62,876 bases of DNA, from contig NZ_FXTO01000020.1 of the NCBI RefSeq assembly GCF_900182725.1, positions 1 to 62,876 of the forward strand, in the 5' to 3' direction. A program made the position numbers and the translations under genes. The notes beneath the pieces are model-generated. The model had not been told where the DNA came from and did no database searches. It saw only the letters and a list, made by a program, of their open reading frames with translations. Within the stretch, counting starts at the first letter, position 1. Every line of letters begins with the position of its first letter. Below, one piece after another: positions 9,212 to 20,470 of this stretch. The stretch is from Thalassovita litoralis (lineage in GTDB: Bacteria; Pseudomonadota; Alphaproteobacteria; Rhodobacterales; Rhodobacteraceae).

Positions 9212-10257
9212 TGTTTTTCGCCTCTGATAATGCCGGTCCGGTACATCCGAAAATCATCGAAGCCCTAGCGCAGGCCAATCAGGGGTATGCGCTGGGTTAT
9301 GGCAATGATCCGCAAATGGCGCAGGTGCGGCAGCAAATCCGCGACCTTTTCGAAGCCCCTGACGCAGCGGTCTATCTGGTGGCAACCGGAACGGCGGCCA
9401 ATTCACTGGCCCTGGCAACGCTGTGCCAGCCGTGGCAAACCGTGTTCTGTTCCCCCGTCGCGCATATCCACGAGGATGAATGCAACGCCCCTGAATTTTA
9501 TTCCGGGGGCGCAAAGCTGACGCTGGTGGGCGATCAGGACAAAATGACACCCGACACCCTGCGCCAGACCATCCTGAACGAAGAAGTCCGCGGCGTGCAT
9601 GGTCCGCAGCGCGGCCCGGTGTCGATCACGCAGGTAACGGAACGCGGGCAGGTTTACACACTGGACGAACTGCACGCGCTGACCAGCGTAGCACAGGAAT
9701 TCGGCCTGCCAGTGTTCATGGATGGCGCCCGGTTTGCCAACGCGCTGGACGCATTGGGATGCAGCCCGGCAGACATGACATGGAAGGCCGGAGTAGACGC
9801 CGTCAGCTTTGGCGGCACGAAAAACGGCTGTATGGGGGTCGAAGCAGTGATCCTGTTCGATCCGGCCAAAGCGTGGGAATTTGAACTGCGCCGCAAACGC
9901 GGGGCGCATCTGTTTTCCAAGCATCGCTATCTGTCGGCGCAAATGCTGGGCTATCTGGCGGATGGGTTGTGGCTGCAAACGGCCCGCGCGGCCAATGCCA
10001 CCTGCACCCGACTGGCCGAAGGACTACGCGAACTTCCCGGTGTAGCCCTGCTATACCCGCCGCAAGCGAATATGATTTTCGCGGACATGCCCCGCGCGCT
10101 GCACCAACGCCTGCACGATGCAGGCGCGGTGTATTACATTACGCGCGGCACGTTGGCGGGCGATGACCCTGATGAGCTGCTGACCGCCCGGTTTGTCTGC
10201 GACTGGTCGCTGGGGGCCGATCAGGTGGATGCGTTTCTGGCTGCGGCCCGCGATTAA
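9211..10257 (+). CDS. ltaE: low-specificity L-threonine aldolase (PLP-dependent)
   Basis: This fold-type I PLP enzyme of 348 residues splits threonine or allo-threonine into glycine and acetaldehyde. The N-terminus FFASDNAGPVHPKI and the lysine in FGGTKNGCMG (K204) that forms the Schiff base are typical of the beta-eliminating lyase/threonine aldolase family. DGARFANAL upstream supplies the Asp that holds the pyridine nitrogen. The start is the ATG at 9211, coupled to the preceding stop. Its TAA overlaps by two bases with the stop of the convergent hydrolase gene. Confidence 0.92.
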   Translation: MFFASDNAGPVHPKIIEALAQANQGYALGYGNDPQMAQVRQQIRDLFEAPDAAVYLVATGTAANSLALATLCQPWQTVFCSPVAHIHEDECNAPEFYSGGAKLTLVGDQDKMTPDTLRQTILNEEVRGVHGPQRGPVSITQVTERGQVYTLDELHALTSVAQEFGLPVFMDGARFANALDALGCSPADMTWKAGVDAVSFGGTKNGCMGVEAVILFDPAKAWEFELRRKRGAHLFSKHRYLSAQMLGYLADGLWLQTARAANATCTRLAEGLRELPGVALLYPPQANMIFADMPRALHQRLHDAGAVYYITRGTLAGDDPDELLTARFVCDWSLGADQVDAFLAAARD

Positions 10258-11081
10258 GCGGGCACGCCTGCCGGAACGGTTTCCAGAAATTCGCGGATCA
10301 ATGCGCCCACCTGTTGCGGGTGGGTGATGGGCAGCATATGGCCGCTATCGGGCAGGATTTCGCGCCGTGCATCGGGCAGACGCCGTTGCAGTCCTTCGTT
10401 CACCAGCCCCAGAATTTCCGGCGATTTCGCGCCTTCCAGCAGCAGGGTCGGGAACGGGATTTTTTCCAGATTACCCGAACGCAGCATGTAGCCGGAATCT
10501 TCCTCGACCGCGGGGCGGGCCGAAATAATTGCCCCAAAACGTTTGGTCATATTGGCCCGCATCTGCTCCGGCAGGCTGTCCCACGGCATATCCGCGTCCC
10601 CCCACAACCCATTGAAGGCCTGCGCGGCAGCAGTCATATCACCCCGCGCCATAGCATCCAATTGCGGTTTTTCGCGGTCGTGATGGCGCTGTTTCAGCCC
10701 CGGCACGTCAGCAAAGGCAACGGCAAAGAACACGGGTTCGATCAGCGTCAGCGACCGCACCAGATGCGGGTGTTCAATCGCCAGACGCAACGCAACGGTG
10801 CCACCAAAGGAATGCCCGATCACGTCAACCGGCCCATCCGGGAAATCGGCGGCCATTGCGGTGGTCACGGCCTGAATATCATCGCGGTTATCCCAGTCTT
10901 CGCTGCGGCCATGACCGGGGATGTCGAACGCCGTCATATGCAGCATATCGGACAATTCCCCCGCCAGCGCGGTCCATGCGCCGGAATGCGACAGGGAACA
11001 GTGAATCATCAGGGCTTCGCGCGGGCCGTGGCCAAATTCGCGCCAGAATGTCGGGTATCCCCCGCGCAGTTCCTTGGGCAT
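10254..11081 (-). CDS. alpha/beta-fold hydrolase
   Basis: A 275-residue cytosolic hydrolase. The nucleophile elbow is VIGHSFGG (Ser91), the oxyanion region is MIHCSLSHSG, and the C-terminal DSGHMLPITHP holds the catalytic His. The acid is probably in the LLLEGAKSPEI strand, as Glu rather than Asp. The DIPGHGRSEDW segment is the usual GHG loop. The substrate is unknown; esterase or epoxide-hydrolase-like families share these motifs. It is four bases downstream of the DsbA-like isomerase gene on the same strand, so the two form an operon. Confidence 0.88.
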   Translation of the reverse strand: MPKELRGGYPTFWREFGHGPREALMIHCSLSHSGAWTALAGELSDMLHMTAFDIPGHGRSEDWDNRDDIQAVTTAMAADFPDGPVDVIGHSFGGTVALRLAIEHPHLVRSLTLIEPVFFAVAFADVPGLKQRHHDREKPQLDAMARGDMTAAAQAFNGLWGDADMPWDSLPEQMRANMTKRFGAIISARPAVEEDSGYMLRSGNLEKIPFPTLLLEGAKSPEILGLVNEGLQRRLPDARREILPDSGHMLPITHPQQVGALIREFLETVPAGVPA

Positions 11082-11084
11082 AGG

Positions 11085-11684
11085 TTATAGTTTTCCTTCG
11101 AGATGCAAATCGAGGTCTTCCAGACTGTCCTGACCCCAAAATTTCTGTCCGCCGTCTGTGACATAAAACGGAGAGCCAAACACCCCCTGAGATACCGCAT
11201 CTTCCAGATTGCGGGCATATGTCTCGGCCCCGACCAGCAGACCGCTGTCCGTCAGGGATGGATCAAAACCTGCGGCGGTCAGGCAGTCCTTTAGCACCGC
11301 ATCATCGGAAATGTCGCGCTCTTCCACCCAAGAGGCGCGCAAAATGCCGTGGCACAATGCGCCCATATCCCCGCCCCCCGCCTTTTGGGCGGCGATAATC
11401 GCATAAGACGACGGCGCGGCATTCACCGGCCAATGCGCGGGCTTCATGTTCAGTGGCATTCCCAGCTTCTTTGCGGTGCGGGGCAACACCTGTGCGCGGT
11501 AATCGGTGCGCGATGGATGACGCTGCCCCACGGGTAGCCCCCCGGTACGGGGGAATGCCGCCATCAGATCAAAAGGTTTATAGGTGATACTTGTGCCGTG
11601 ACGCTGCGCAATTTGTTCCGCGCGAGTGCCAGCCAGATAGGCATAAGGCGAAAGCGTCGAAAAATAGTAATCAATATGTGGCAT
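11085..11684 (-). CDS. 2-hydroxychromene-2-carboxylate isomerase / DsbA-like thioredoxin-fold protein
   Basis: This 199-residue protein belongs to the kappa-GST/HCCA isomerase branch of the DsbA family. The N-terminus [16 protein letters not shown] carries the Ser-Pro-Tyr site (S12) used to activate glutathione, replacing the CxxC of true DsbA. The helical insert with [12 protein letters not shown] and the C-terminal [20 protein letters not shown] are typical. The reaction in naphthalene catabolism is isomerisation of 2-hydroxychromene-2-carboxylate, but no naphthalene genes are near, so the true substrate is open. It is co-transcribed with the downstream hydrolase. Confidence 0.88.
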   Translation of the reverse strand: MPHIDYYFSTLSPYAYLAGTRAEQIAQRHGTSITYKPFDLMAAFPRTGGLPVGQRHPSRTDYRAQVLPRTAKKLGMPLNMKPAHWPVNAAPSSYAIIAAQKAGGGDMGALCHGILRASWVEERDISDDAVLKDCLTAAGFDPSLTDSGLLVGAETYARNLEDAVSQGVFGSPFYVTDGGQKFWGQDSLEDLDLHLEGKL

Positions 11685-11789
11685 ATATGCCCCTTCCCCA
11701 TGTGCATAGCTTTGCCTGACGGTAACGAGGTGATAATCGGTGTCAACATCACGAATCTGTCATGCCGAACACCTTGGGGAACCACTCTC

Positions 11790-12806
11790 ATGGCCAATCT
11801 CAACGAACCGAAACTGATTTCCGGGAATGCCAATATGCCATTGGCAAAATCCATCGCCCGCCGCATGTCCATTCACCGGGGCATGAACATCGGACTGGTC
11901 GATGCTCGCATTGAACGTTTCAACGATCAGGAAATCTTTGTCGAGGTTTACGAAAACGTCCGTGGCGAGGATATGTTTATCATTCAGCCCACCTCGAACC
12001 CGGCGAATGACAACCTGATGGAGCTGCTGATTATGGCAGACGCGCTGCGCCGGTCCTCGGCTGCGCGGATCACGGCGGTCATCCCCTATTTCGGCTATGC
12101 CCGACAGGACCGCCGCACCAAGGCGCGCACCCCGATCAGCGCCAAGCTGGTTGCCAATATGCTGGTCGAAGCCGGTATCGAACGTATCCTGACCCTGGAT
12201 TTGCACGCCGCGCAAATTCAGGGTTTTTTCGATATTCCGGTGGATAACCTGTACGCCAGCCCGGTCTTCGCGCTGGACATCAAAGCCCAGTTCGAGGGCT
12301 GCCTGGAAGACGTAATGGTGGTGTCGCCCGATGTCGGCGGCGTGGCCCGCGCACGCGAACTGGCGAAACGGATCAACGCGCCCCTGTCCATCGTCGACAA
12401 ACGCCGCGAAAAACCCGGCGAAGTCGCGGAAATGACCGTGATCGGGAATGTTCAGGGCAAGAAATGTATCATCGTGGATGACATGTGCGACACTGCGGGC
12501 ACCCTTTGCAAAGCCGCTGAAATCCTGATGGAACACGGTGCGACCGAGGTGCATTCCTATATCTCGCACGGGGTTCTGTCCGGTCCGGCTGTGGAACGCA
12601 TCACCAATTCCGTAATGAAATCTCTGGTCATCACCGATTCCATTCAGGCAACCCCCGCAGTGCAGGCAACGCCGAACATTCGCATCCTGCCGACCGCGCC
12701 GATGTTCGCGCAGGCGATCCTGAACATCTGGAACGGCACCAGCGTGTCGTCGCTGTTTGAAACCGAAACACTGGAACCGATTTACGAGGGGCAGTTCAAA
12801 GGCTGA
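11790..12806 (+). CDS. prs: ribose-phosphate pyrophosphokinase (PRPP synthetase)
   Basis: It transfers pyrophosphate from ATP to ribose-5-phosphate giving PRPP for nucleotide, histidine and tryptophan synthesis. At 338 residues it matches the slightly long alphaproteobacterial class I enzymes. Seen: the [14 protein letters not shown]-binding loop, the flexible loop DKRREKPGE, and the PRPP motif [13 protein letters not shown] (about 228-240). I placed the start at ATG 11790 ([15 protein letters not shown]); the frame is open further upstream but there the sequence is not family-like and overlaps the divergent isomerase gene. Confidence 0.95.
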   Translation: MANLNEPKLISGNANMPLAKSIARRMSIHRGMNIGLVDARIERFNDQEIFVEVYENVRGEDMFIIQPTSNPANDNLMELLIMADALRRSSAARITAVIPYFGYARQDRRTKARTPISAKLVANMLVEAGIERILTLDLHAAQIQGFFDIPVDNLYASPVFALDIKAQFEGCLEDVMVVSPDVGGVARARELAKRINAPLSIVDKRREKPGEVAEMTVIGNVQGKKCIIVDDMCDTAGTLCKAAEILMEHGATEVHSYISHGVLSGPAVERITNSVMKSLVITDSIQATPAVQATPNIRILPTAPMFAQAILNIWNGTSVSSLFETETLEPIYEGQFKG

Positions 12807-12826
12807 TCCCCCCGCCAACAAGTTTC

Positions 12827-12855
12827 AAAGGCCCGCTATCATGGCGGGCCTTTTG
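12827..12855 (+). terminator. rho-independent terminator of prs
   Basis: AAAGGCCCGC (12827-12836) pairs with GCGGGCCTTT (12844-12853), continuing into TTTT. It begins 21 bases after the prs stop and also faces the convergent lectin gene. Confidence 0.9.
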
Positions 12856-12859
12856 CGTT

Positions 12860-13207
12860 TCAGACGTCCCACATATCATCGTCCGGGGCCGCGCCAATCG
12901 CCAGCCAGCTTGCCCGCGCTCGGGCCACACGGGTATTCCCCCATGTGCGGAACACGATTTCAAACCCTTTGCGGGTGATCTTGTCCACGGTCAGATCACA
13001 GCGGACATTGGTGGCATAATCCACATCCCACAGCGAAATTCCGCAATGCACCGCAGGCGGCGCGGCAAATGGGGTATCGAACTGCACCTTGGTTCGGCGC
13101 TCGCGGCTGCCTTGTTCGGTCCACATTGGACCGCCGGTCGAATAATCCTCGAAAAGATCAGTGTTGCCCTGCGCCACGGCGACAAGGCTGGAATTCAATG
13201 GCTTCAT
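12860..13207 (-). CDS. H-type lectin domain protein
   Basis: The 115-residue protein is almost entirely one H-type lectin-like domain (the fold of Helix pomatia agglutinin): RRTKVQFDTPFAAPPAVHCG, then SLWDVDYATNVRCDLTVDKIT and a C-terminal RARASWLAIG strand. No signal peptide is seen. Single-domain proteins of this kind occur in many Rhodobacteraceae; sugar binding is the family property but the role is unknown. The start at 13207 (MKPLNSSLVAV) is chosen because the 22 residues upstream are basic and not domain-like. Confidence 0.75.
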   Translation of the reverse strand: MKPLNSSLVAVAQGNTDLFEDYSTGGPMWTEQGSRERRTKVQFDTPFAAPPAVHCGISLWDVDYATNVRCDLTVDKITRKGFEIVFRTWGNTRVARARASWLAIGAAPDDDMWDV

Positions 13208-13275
13208 ATAACTTGCGCGTCTGATTTTCTTATGTGCAACACACAGTCTTGCCGCAGCCCCTTGGTTGCGCAAGG

Positions 13276-13303
13276 AAAAAGGCCCCGAAAATCGGGGCCT
13301 TTT
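13276..13303 (-). terminator. terminator of the atp operon
   Basis: GGCCCCGA (13281-13288) pairs with TCGGGGCC (13292-13299) with a 3-base loop, flanked by an A run and a T run, so it can work in both directions. It lies 28 bases after the atpC stop on the minus strand. Confidence 0.88.
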
Positions 13304-13330
13304 CCTGTTTCTTCACGTTCCGGGAACGGT

Positions 13331-13768
13331 TCAGAAGTTGGACACGTTCGGGTCCAGCCCGATATGCGTACCCATCGCGACCATGTCGGCCAGCAGCTTG
13401 GCTGCATCGTCGACCGGGCCGGGTTCGTTTTTGAACACTTCTTTCGCCTGCACCAACGCGTCCGAGGCCGCCTTGAGCATCTCGTTCAGATGCTCTTGGG
13501 TGATCTCGGTGCGCGGGATGGCGCGCTCCGCCAGAACCGAGATACCGTCAGCCGTGATTTCGGCGAAACCGCCGGTCACAACATATTCGGCCTCGCCTTC
13601 CGGCCCCGTCACCCGCAGAACACCGGGGCGCAGGGTGGTGATGGTCGGGGCGTGACCGGCCATTGCCGTCATATCCCCGTCCGCACCCGGAATTTGAACC
13701 TGTTCGGCCTTAAGCGAAGCAAGGCTCCGCTCGGGGCTGACCAGATCGAATTGCACAGTCTCAGCCAT
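13331..13768 (-). CDS. atpC: F1 ATP synthase epsilon subunit
   Basis: This 145-residue subunit of the F1 central stalk couples rotation and inhibits ATP hydrolysis. The N-terminal beta-sandwich shows the conserved [14 protein letters not shown] and the [20 protein letters not shown] segment; the C-terminal helical part is [10 protein letters not shown]. It is last in the atpHAGDC operon, 11 bases after atpD, and is followed by the operon terminator. Confidence 0.95.
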   Translation of the reverse strand: MAETVQFDLVSPERSLASLKAEQVQIPGADGDMTAMAGHAPTITTLRPGVLRVTGPEGEAEYVVTGGFAEITADGISVLAERAIPRTEITQEHLNEMLKAASDALVQAKEVFKNEPGPVDDAAKLLADMVAMGTHIGLDPNVSNF

Positions 13769-13779
13769 TTGGGCCCTCC

Positions 13780-15222
<1,443 letters not shown>

Positions 15223-16098
15223 TTAGAGCGCTTCGGCGCCCGAGATGATTTCAATAAGCTCGTTGGTGATCACGGCCTGACGCGAGCGGTTAAACTCGAT
15301 GGTCAGTCGATCAATCATGTCACCCGCGTTCCGTGTCGCGTTGTCCATTGCGGACATACGCGCGCCCTGTTCGGATGCCGCATTTTCCAGCAGAGCCGAG
15401 AAAATCTGGGTTGCGACACCACGCGGCAGCAGGTCGGCCAGAATGGCCTCTTCGTCCGGTTCGTAATCGTAGAGGGTTGCGGCTGCGTCAGCCTCGACCT
15501 CGTCGAATTTTGCCGGAATGATCTGCTGCGCCGTCGGGATCTGGCTGATCACCGACTGGAAGCGGTTGTAGAAGATCGTTGCCACGTCGAATTCACCCGC
15601 ATCAAAGCGGTTGAGCAGGTCACGCGCGATGTTCTGCGCATTGACGTAACCGACGTTTTTCACCTCGGACAGGTCCACATGACCGACGGACAATTCGCCC
15701 AGATCACGTTTCAGCTGTTCACGGCCTTTCTTCCCGACGGTCAGAATTTTGACCGTCTTGCCCTGCGCCAACAGCTCTTGAGCTTTGGAGCGGGCCAGTT
15801 TCACGATGGTGCTGTTGAAGCCGCCACACAGGCCGCGTTCAGCAGTCATGACCACCAGCAGATGCACCTTGTCGCTGCCTGTACCGCTGAGCAGCTTCGG
15901 CGCACTGTCCGAACCGCCCACCGATGCGGCCAGCCCACCCAGAACGGCATTGAACCGTTCTGCGTAGGGACGACCGGCTTCGGCAGCATCCTGCGCGCGG
16001 CGAAGTTTCGCCGCGGCAACCATCTGCATGGCCTTGGTGATCTTCCGAGTGTTTTTCACACTCTCGATCCGATTTTTAAGGTCCTTAAGACTCGGCAT
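15223..16098 (-). CDS. atpG: F1 ATP synthase gamma subunit
   Basis: The 291-residue rotor shaft of F1. The N-terminal helix [20 protein letters not shown] and the C-terminal [15 protein letters not shown] helix form the coiled coil that turns inside the alpha-beta ring, with the Rossmann-like foot domain between ([13 protein letters not shown]). It lies 14 bases after atpA and 18 before atpD. Confidence 0.97.
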   Translation of the reverse strand: MPSLKDLKNRIESVKNTRKITKAMQMVAAAKLRRAQDAAEAGRPYAERFNAVLGGLAASVGGSDSAPKLLSGTGSDKVHLLVVMTAERGLCGGFNSTIVKLARSKAQELLAQGKTVKILTVGKKGREQLKRDLGELSVGHVDLSEVKNVGYVNAQNIARDLLNRFDAGEFDVATIFYNRFQSVISQIPTAQQIIPAKFDEVEADAAATLYDYEPDEEAILADLLPRGVATQIFSALLENAASEQGARMSAMDNATRNAGDMIDRLTIEFNRSRQAVITNELIEIISGAEAL

Positions 16099-16112
16099 CG
16101 CCTCGTCCCCCC

Positions 16113-17651
16113 TTAAGCGAAGTCAGCTGCGTATTCGTCGATCGCGGCTTTCAGTTTGTCCTCGGCGTCGCCCTTGATTTTGGGGTCTTCCTTGGTCAGC
16201 CATGCCAGCAGATCGGCATGTTTGCCACGCAGGTGCGACAGCAGACCTGCCTCGAAACGGCCAACTTCACGTACCGGCACTTTGTCCAGATAGCCGTTGG
16301 TGCCTGCGTAGATCACGCAAACGATTTCGGCGTTGGTCAGCGGCGAATACTGCGGCTGTTTCATCAGCTCGGTCAGACGCGCACCACGGTTCAGCAGGCG
16401 CTGCGTTGCGGCGTCCAGATCGGAACCGAACTGAGCGAAGGCCGCCATTTCGCGGTACTGAGCCAGCGACAGTTTCACCGGACCAGCAACCGATTTCATC
16501 GCGTTGGTCTGAGCCGACGAACCCACACGCGACACCGACAGACCAGTATTCACAGCAGGACGGATACCTTGGTAGAACAGTTCGGTTTCCAAGAAGATCT
16601 GACCGTCGGTGATCGAGATCACGTTGGTCGGAATAAACGCGGACACGTCACCACCCTGAGTTTCGATAACGGGCAGCGCGGTCAGCGAGCCTGCACCGTG
16701 ATCTTCGTTCAGCTTTGCCGAACGTTCCAGCAGGCGGGAGTGCAGATAGAACACGTCACCCGGATATGCTTCACGTCCCGGCGGACGACGCAGCAGCAGC
16801 GACATCTGACGATAGGCCACAGCCTGTTTCGACAGGTCATCATAGATGATCAGGGCGTGACGGCCATTGTCGCGGAAGTATTCTGCCATCGCGGTTGCGG
16901 CATAGGGGGCCAGGAACTGCATCGGCGCAGGGTCCGAAGCGGTAGCAGCCACAACGATGGAGTATTCCATCGCGCCGTTTTCTTCCAGCTTCTTCACCAG
17001 CTGGGCAACGGTCGAACGTTTCTGACCAACAGCAACGTACACACAATACAGTTTCTTCGACTCGTCGTCGCCTGCTGCATCGTTGTACGATTTCTGGTTC
17101 AGCATGGTGTCCAGAGCAATCGCAGTTTTACCCGTCTGACGGTCGCCGATGATCAGTTCGCGCTGGCCACGGCCAACGGGGATCATGGCGTCAACCGACT
17201 TCAGGCCGGTTGCCATCGGTTCGTGAACCGATTTACGGGGGATAATGCCGGGGGCTTTTACGTCCGCGATGCGGCGTTCCGAGGCAGCGATCGGGCCTTT
17301 GCCGTCGATCGGGTTACCCAGACCGTCAACAACGCGACCCAGCAGAGCTTCGCCTGCGGGTACGTCCACGATGGCGTTGGTACGCTTCACCGTGTCGCCT
17401 TCTTTAATGTCACGGTCCGAACCGAAGATCACAACACCGACGTTGTCGTTTTCCAGGTTCAGCGCCATGCCCATGATGCTGCCCGGAAATTCGACCATTT
17501 CACCGGCCTGAATGTTGTCGAGGCCGTACACACGGGCAATACCGTCACCGACGGATAGCACGCGGCCAACCTCGGCCACTTCGGCTTCCTGACCGAAGTT
17601 TTTGATCTGGTCCTTCAGGATCGCAGAAATCTCTGCAGCTTGGATACCCAT
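16113..17651 (-). CDS. atpA: F1 ATP synthase alpha subunit
   Basis: This 512-residue regulatory subunit alternates with beta in F1. The non-catalytic P-loop [13 protein letters not shown], the [16 protein letters not shown] strand and the [17 protein letters not shown] signature are intact. Its start codon directly follows the atpH stop, indicating translational coupling. Confidence 0.98.
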   Translation of the reverse strand: MGIQAAEISAILKDQIKNFGQEAEVAEVGRVLSVGDGIARVYGLDNIQAGEMVEFPGSIMGMALNLENDNVGVVIFGSDRDIKEGDTVKRTNAIVDVPAGEALLGRVVDGLGNPIDGKGPIAASERRIADVKAPGIIPRKSVHEPMATGLKSVDAMIPVGRGQRELIIGDRQTGKTAIALDTMLNQKSYNDAAGDDESKKLYCVYVAVGQKRSTVAQLVKKLEENGAMEYSIVVAATASDPAPMQFLAPYAATAMAEYFRDNGRHALIIYDDLSKQAVAYRQMSLLLRRPPGREAYPGDVFYLHSRLLERSAKLNEDHGAGSLTALPVIETQGGDVSAFIPTNVISITDGQIFLETELFYQGIRPAVNTGLSVSRVGSSAQTNAMKSVAGPVKLSLAQYREMAAFAQFGSDLDAATQRLLNRGARLTELMKQPQYSPLTNAEIVCVIYAGTNGYLDKVPVREVGRFEAGLLSHLRGKHADLLAWLTKEDPKIKGDAEDKLKAAIDEYAADFA

Positions 17652-18212
17652 TTATCCGACCTCTTTCATTGCATTCTGGAGGGAATTCAGCTTGGCACGG
17701 ATCGACGTGTCGATCATCTTCGAGCCGACTTTTACAACAAGACCGCCGATAAGGTTTTCATCGACGGCCGCATTAATCTTCACGGTTTTGCCCACACGTT
17801 CGGAGAGGGTTTTCGCCAGTTTCTCCGATTGGGTCTTGGTCAGCGCCTTGGCGCTGGTCACTTCGGCGGTCACTTCGCCTTTTTCTTCTGCGATCAGCGC
17901 TTGCAGCGCGGTCAGCAGCGCAGGCACCACGAACAGACGGCGTTTTTGTGCCATGACGCTCAGGCCGTTTTTCAGGACGGGCATCAGGCCCATCTTGGCG
18001 GCGATGGCGGCAATGGCTGCACCTTGTTCATCACGGGAAATCACCGGCGACGCAATCACCGACGACAGATCGGCGCTGTCGGCCAGAGCAGCGCCCAGAT
18101 CGTTCACATTGGCTTCCAGATCGCTCAGAGCATTGCTCTCTTTCGCAATCTCGAAGATGGCGGTGGCATAGCGCGCGGCAATGCCAGAGGAGATCGAAGC
18201 TGGTTCGGACAC
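17652..18212 (-). CDS. atpH: F1 ATP synthase delta subunit
   Basis: This peripheral-stalk subunit (about 186 residues) joins F1 to F0. The N-terminal six-helix bundle ([18 protein letters not shown]) and the C-terminal [20 protein letters not shown] segment are typical of OSCP/delta. Two GTG codons, at 18218 and 18212, could start it. I favour 18212 because GGAAGG then sits six bases upstream, whereas it would abut the first GTG. It is first in atpHAGDC; an FNR-type box lies about 70 bases upstream. F0 genes are absent here, as usual for Rhodobacteraceae where F1 and F0 operons are separate. Confidence 0.95.
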   Translation of the reverse strand: MSEPASISSGIAARYATAIFEIAKESNALSDLEANVNDLGAALADSADLSSVIASPVISRDEQGAAIAAIAAKMGLMPVLKNGLSVMAQKRRLFVVPALLTALQALIAEEKGEVTAEVTSAKALTKTQSEKLAKTLSERVGKTVKINAAVDENLIGGLVVKVGSKMIDTSIRAKLNSLQNAMKEVG

Positions 18213-18280
18213 GTCCACCCTTCCGACTATTTTGGCCCTGTCCGAAATCCCGATGATTCCGGTTAGGGGCGTTTAGACCC

Positions 18281-18294
18281 TTGATTTGCGTCAA
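18281..18294 (-). promoter_or_regulatory. FNR/FnrL-type box upstream of atpHAGDC
   Basis: On the atp strand the site reads TTGACGCAAATCAA, a full match to TTGAY-N4-RTCAA. Its centre is about 70-76 bases before the atpH start, about the same distance as the box before ccoG, and the 14-mer differs from the ccp box at a single position. Binding by FnrL or another Crp/Fnr protein is inferred. Confidence 0.6.
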
Positions 18295-18364
18295 AGTATC
18301 GAAATCGGCGTGGGTGTAGCAGAGCAATTCACACCTAGCAACCTGCTATGACGCCCCAGTATAC

Positions 18365-18389
18365 AATTGAATACCATTGGTTTTCAATT
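18365..18389. repeat. 25-bp inverted repeat (possible operator)
   Basis: Arms 18365-18376 (AATTGAATACCA) and 18378-18389 match in 11 of 12 positions around one central base. The AT-rich palindrome stands out from its surroundings. It has no T run after it, so it looks more like a protein-binding site than a terminator. Confidence 0.5.
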
Positions 18390-18526
18390 AGTTAACACAT
18401 CTGCGACCGTTTGCACCTGTTTTTCAGATGCATTTTTTTCGACATTTAGGGCGATTTCGCAACGCTTCGGGCAAAGACCGGGCAATCCGTTATCGCTATC
18501 AAGCGGGCATCTTGTAGATGACGTTA

Positions 18527-18577
18527 CGCAAATGGTGCGATTTCACGGCTTCGTGACAGGGATTCGCACCCTTTGCG
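18527..18577 (-). ncRNA. candidate nested RNA stem structure upstream of atp operon
   Basis: CGCAAATGGTGCGA (18527-18540) pairs with TCGCACCCTTTGCG (18564-18577) with one mismatch in 14. Within the loop TCACG (18543-18547) pairs with CGTGA (18552-18556) over a GCTT tetraloop. This nested fold could be a leader element or the 3' end of the methyltransferase transcript. Strand is set by the flanking genes; I recognise no known RNA family. Confidence 0.4.
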
Positions 18578-18734
18578 ACTGACATCATTCCAAGCCGGAT
18601 TCGCCGCATAAAACCGCGAAAACGGGCCGCAATGGCAGCATGATCCGGCGGGATTTTCGCCGCAATCCAGATCACTAAGCCATGTCATTTGCGCATAGCT
18701 TGGGCGGCGCGCCCTGCATTCCTGCGCCACCCCG

Positions 18735-19481
18735 TCAGGCAGGCTTGGGTTTCTGCGCGGGGCTGGGGGCCAGAACCGACAGCGGCTTGCGCACGGCCTC
18801 TTTCAGGCCCGGCCCACTTGGGGCATGAACACGTTTGGACGCTTCCACCATAATCACACCGCCCGCCACCACCACGGACAGGTTCGCGCCCAGCTTTTCC
18901 CACAGATCCCCTGTCTTGCGCCAGAACCGCCGATGCGAAGGCGGCTGATACAAGGTGGTCGCGGTACGTTCTGGCATGAAATGGTGACGCTTTAGCTGGG
19001 TTTCCAACTGGCCGAATGTATAAGGCCGCCCAAACCCAAAAGGCGTGCGATCGCTGCGCGACCACAGCCCAGCCCGGTTGGGAACGATAAACATCACCTT
19101 TCCCCCCGGTCCCAGCACGCGAAAGCATTCCTCTAACAGCGCCGTGGGTTGTTCGCTGGTTTCCAGCCCGTGCAATACGATCAGCCGATCCACATGGCCG
19201 GTTTCAATGGGCCACATGGTTTCCTCGCATAATACGGACAGATTGGGCAGCCCCGCAGGCCACGGCATCACCCCTTGCGGCCCCGGCATCAGCGCAGTCA
19301 CACGCCGCGCCTGATCTATATAGGGCCGCAACAACGGGACCGCGAAGCCGAACCCCACCACCGTCTGACCATGCGCTTCGGGCCATAGCGCCAAAAGCTG
19401 ATCCCGCACGGCCTTTTGCGCGGCCCGCCCCAGCGTGCTGCGATAATAAAAATTGCGCAGGTCTTGCACATCAAGATGCAT
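18735..19481 (-). CDS. class I SAM-dependent methyltransferase
   Basis: A 248-residue protein with the layout of small-molecule methyltransferases. The [11 protein letters not shown] strand stands in for motif [17 protein letters not shown] for motif II and [19 protein letters not shown] for motif III, which is very typical. The motif I glycines are reduced compared with the GxGxG consensus. The substrate is unknown. The start at ATG 19481 ([14 protein letters not shown]) leaves 61 bases to the divergent gloB gene; the longer frame would overlap gloB. The C-terminus is basic and Pro-rich. Confidence 0.85.
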   Translation of the reverse strand: MHLDVQDLRNFYYRSTLGRAAQKAVRDQLLALWPEAHGQTVVGFGFAVPLLRPYIDQARRVTALMPGPQGVMPWPAGLPNLSVLCEETMWPIETGHVDRLIVLHGLETSEQPTALLEECFRVLGPGGKVMFIVPNRAGLWSRSDRTPFGFGRPYTFGQLETQLKRHHFMPERTATTLYQPPSHRRFWRKTGDLWEKLGANLSVVVAGGVIMVEASKRVHAPSGPGLKEAVRKPLSVLAPSPAQKPKPA

Positions 19482-19542
19482 TGCAGCCAGCCCTGTGTTC
19501 TGCCTAGTCTGGGTCACAATAGCGAACAGCAAAGGAAAAACC

Positions 19543-20310
19543 ATGCCCCTTGAGCTTGTCACCATTCCGTGCCTTTCGGATAACTACGCTTTCCTGATCC
19601 ATGACGCGGAAACGGGCGAAACGGCGCTGGTGGATGTCCCCGAGGCCGGACCGATCAAAGCGGAACTGGCCAGACGGGGTTGGGTGCTGTCGCATGTCTT
19701 GCTGACCCACCACCATTGGGATCATGTGGACGGGCTGGCCGATCTGCTGGTGGACCACCCCGCGCAGGTGATCGGAGCGGCGGCGGACGCCCATCGCCTG
19801 CCCCCGCTGGATCAGGCCGTTGCCGAAGGGGACAGCATCACCATTGGCGGCGAAACCGCCCAGATTTTTGACGTATCCGGCCACACCGTTGGACATATCG
19901 CGTTCTATTTCCCTGACAGCAAATTGCTGTTTACCGCCGATAGCCTGATGGCCTTGGGCTGTGGCCGTCTGTTCGAGGGAACACCGGATCAGATGTTTGA
20001 CAGCCTGTCAAAGCTGGCGGCCCTGCCCGGTGACACCACGGTCTGTTCCGGCCATGAATATACCCTGTCGAACGCAAAATTCGCGCTTACCGTTGACCCG
20101 GACAATTCTGCGCTTATCTCTCGGGTGCAGGCCGTGCAGACGGCCCGCGACGCAGGCCAGCCCACAGTGCCTACCTCCCTTACCGAAGAACTGGCGACTA
20201 ACCCGTTTCTGCGGGGCCATACCGAAGGCGTTCAGAAAGCCGTAAATATGGTGGGTGCCGACCCCGCCCAAGTCTTTGCCGAAGTCCGCAAGCGCAAGGA
20301 CAACTTCTAG
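19543..20310 (+). CDS. gloB: hydroxyacylglutathione hydrolase (glyoxalase II)
   Basis: It hydrolyses S-D-lactoylglutathione to D-lactate and glutathione, the second step of methylglyoxal detoxification. The binuclear metal site motif [11 protein letters not shown] (T55-H61) of the metallo-beta-lactamase fold is intact, as are [32 protein letters not shown] and the substrate-binding [14 protein letters not shown] and C-terminal RKRKDNF. Length of 255 residues is exact for the family. The start at ATG 19543 is preceded by AAAGGA. Confidence 0.96.
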   Translation: MPLELVTIPCLSDNYAFLIHDAETGETALVDVPEAGPIKAELARRGWVLSHVLLTHHHWDHVDGLADLLVDHPAQVIGAAADAHRLPPLDQAVAEGDSITIGGETAQIFDVSGHTVGHIAFYFPDSKLLFTADSLMALGCGRLFEGTPDQMFDSLSKLAALPGDTTVCSGHEYTLSNAKFALTVDPDNSALISRVQAVQTARDAGQPTVPTSLTEELATNPFLRGHTEGVQKAVNMVGADPAQVFAEVRKRKDNF

Positions 20311-20470
20311 GGGCAAAGCCGCCCAGCCAAACAGCAGCCCCCGGCATTGTGAAAGAAAATAAACAAAAAACACTTGAAGCCGGGCGCGTATCGACCAAAC
20401 TTTAATGTTATGAGGCCAAGGCTGGATAAACACCGCCGTTTGTCCGGCCCAGATCAGGAAGGAGCACACC

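Larger units (their letters stand above)
18213..18734 (-). other. atp upstream region (no gene seen)
   Basis: About 520 bases between atpH and the upstream methyltransferase gene contain no convincing gene. What can be seen: an FNR-type palindrome (18281-18294), a near-perfect 25-base inverted repeat (18365-18389) and a nested stem structure (18527-18577). These fit a long regulated leader or promoter region for the F1 operon. A short plus-strand frame at 18367-18582 lacks a ribosome site and coding bias. Confidence 0.6.

Noticed and set aside
18367-18582. Short plus-strand frame (71 residues) in the atp upstream region
   Set aside because: No ribosome site and it overlaps structured, palindromic sequence.
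20373-20408. CTTGAA upstream of clpA as a heat-shock promoter
   Set aside because: No matching -10 element at correct spacing was seen.
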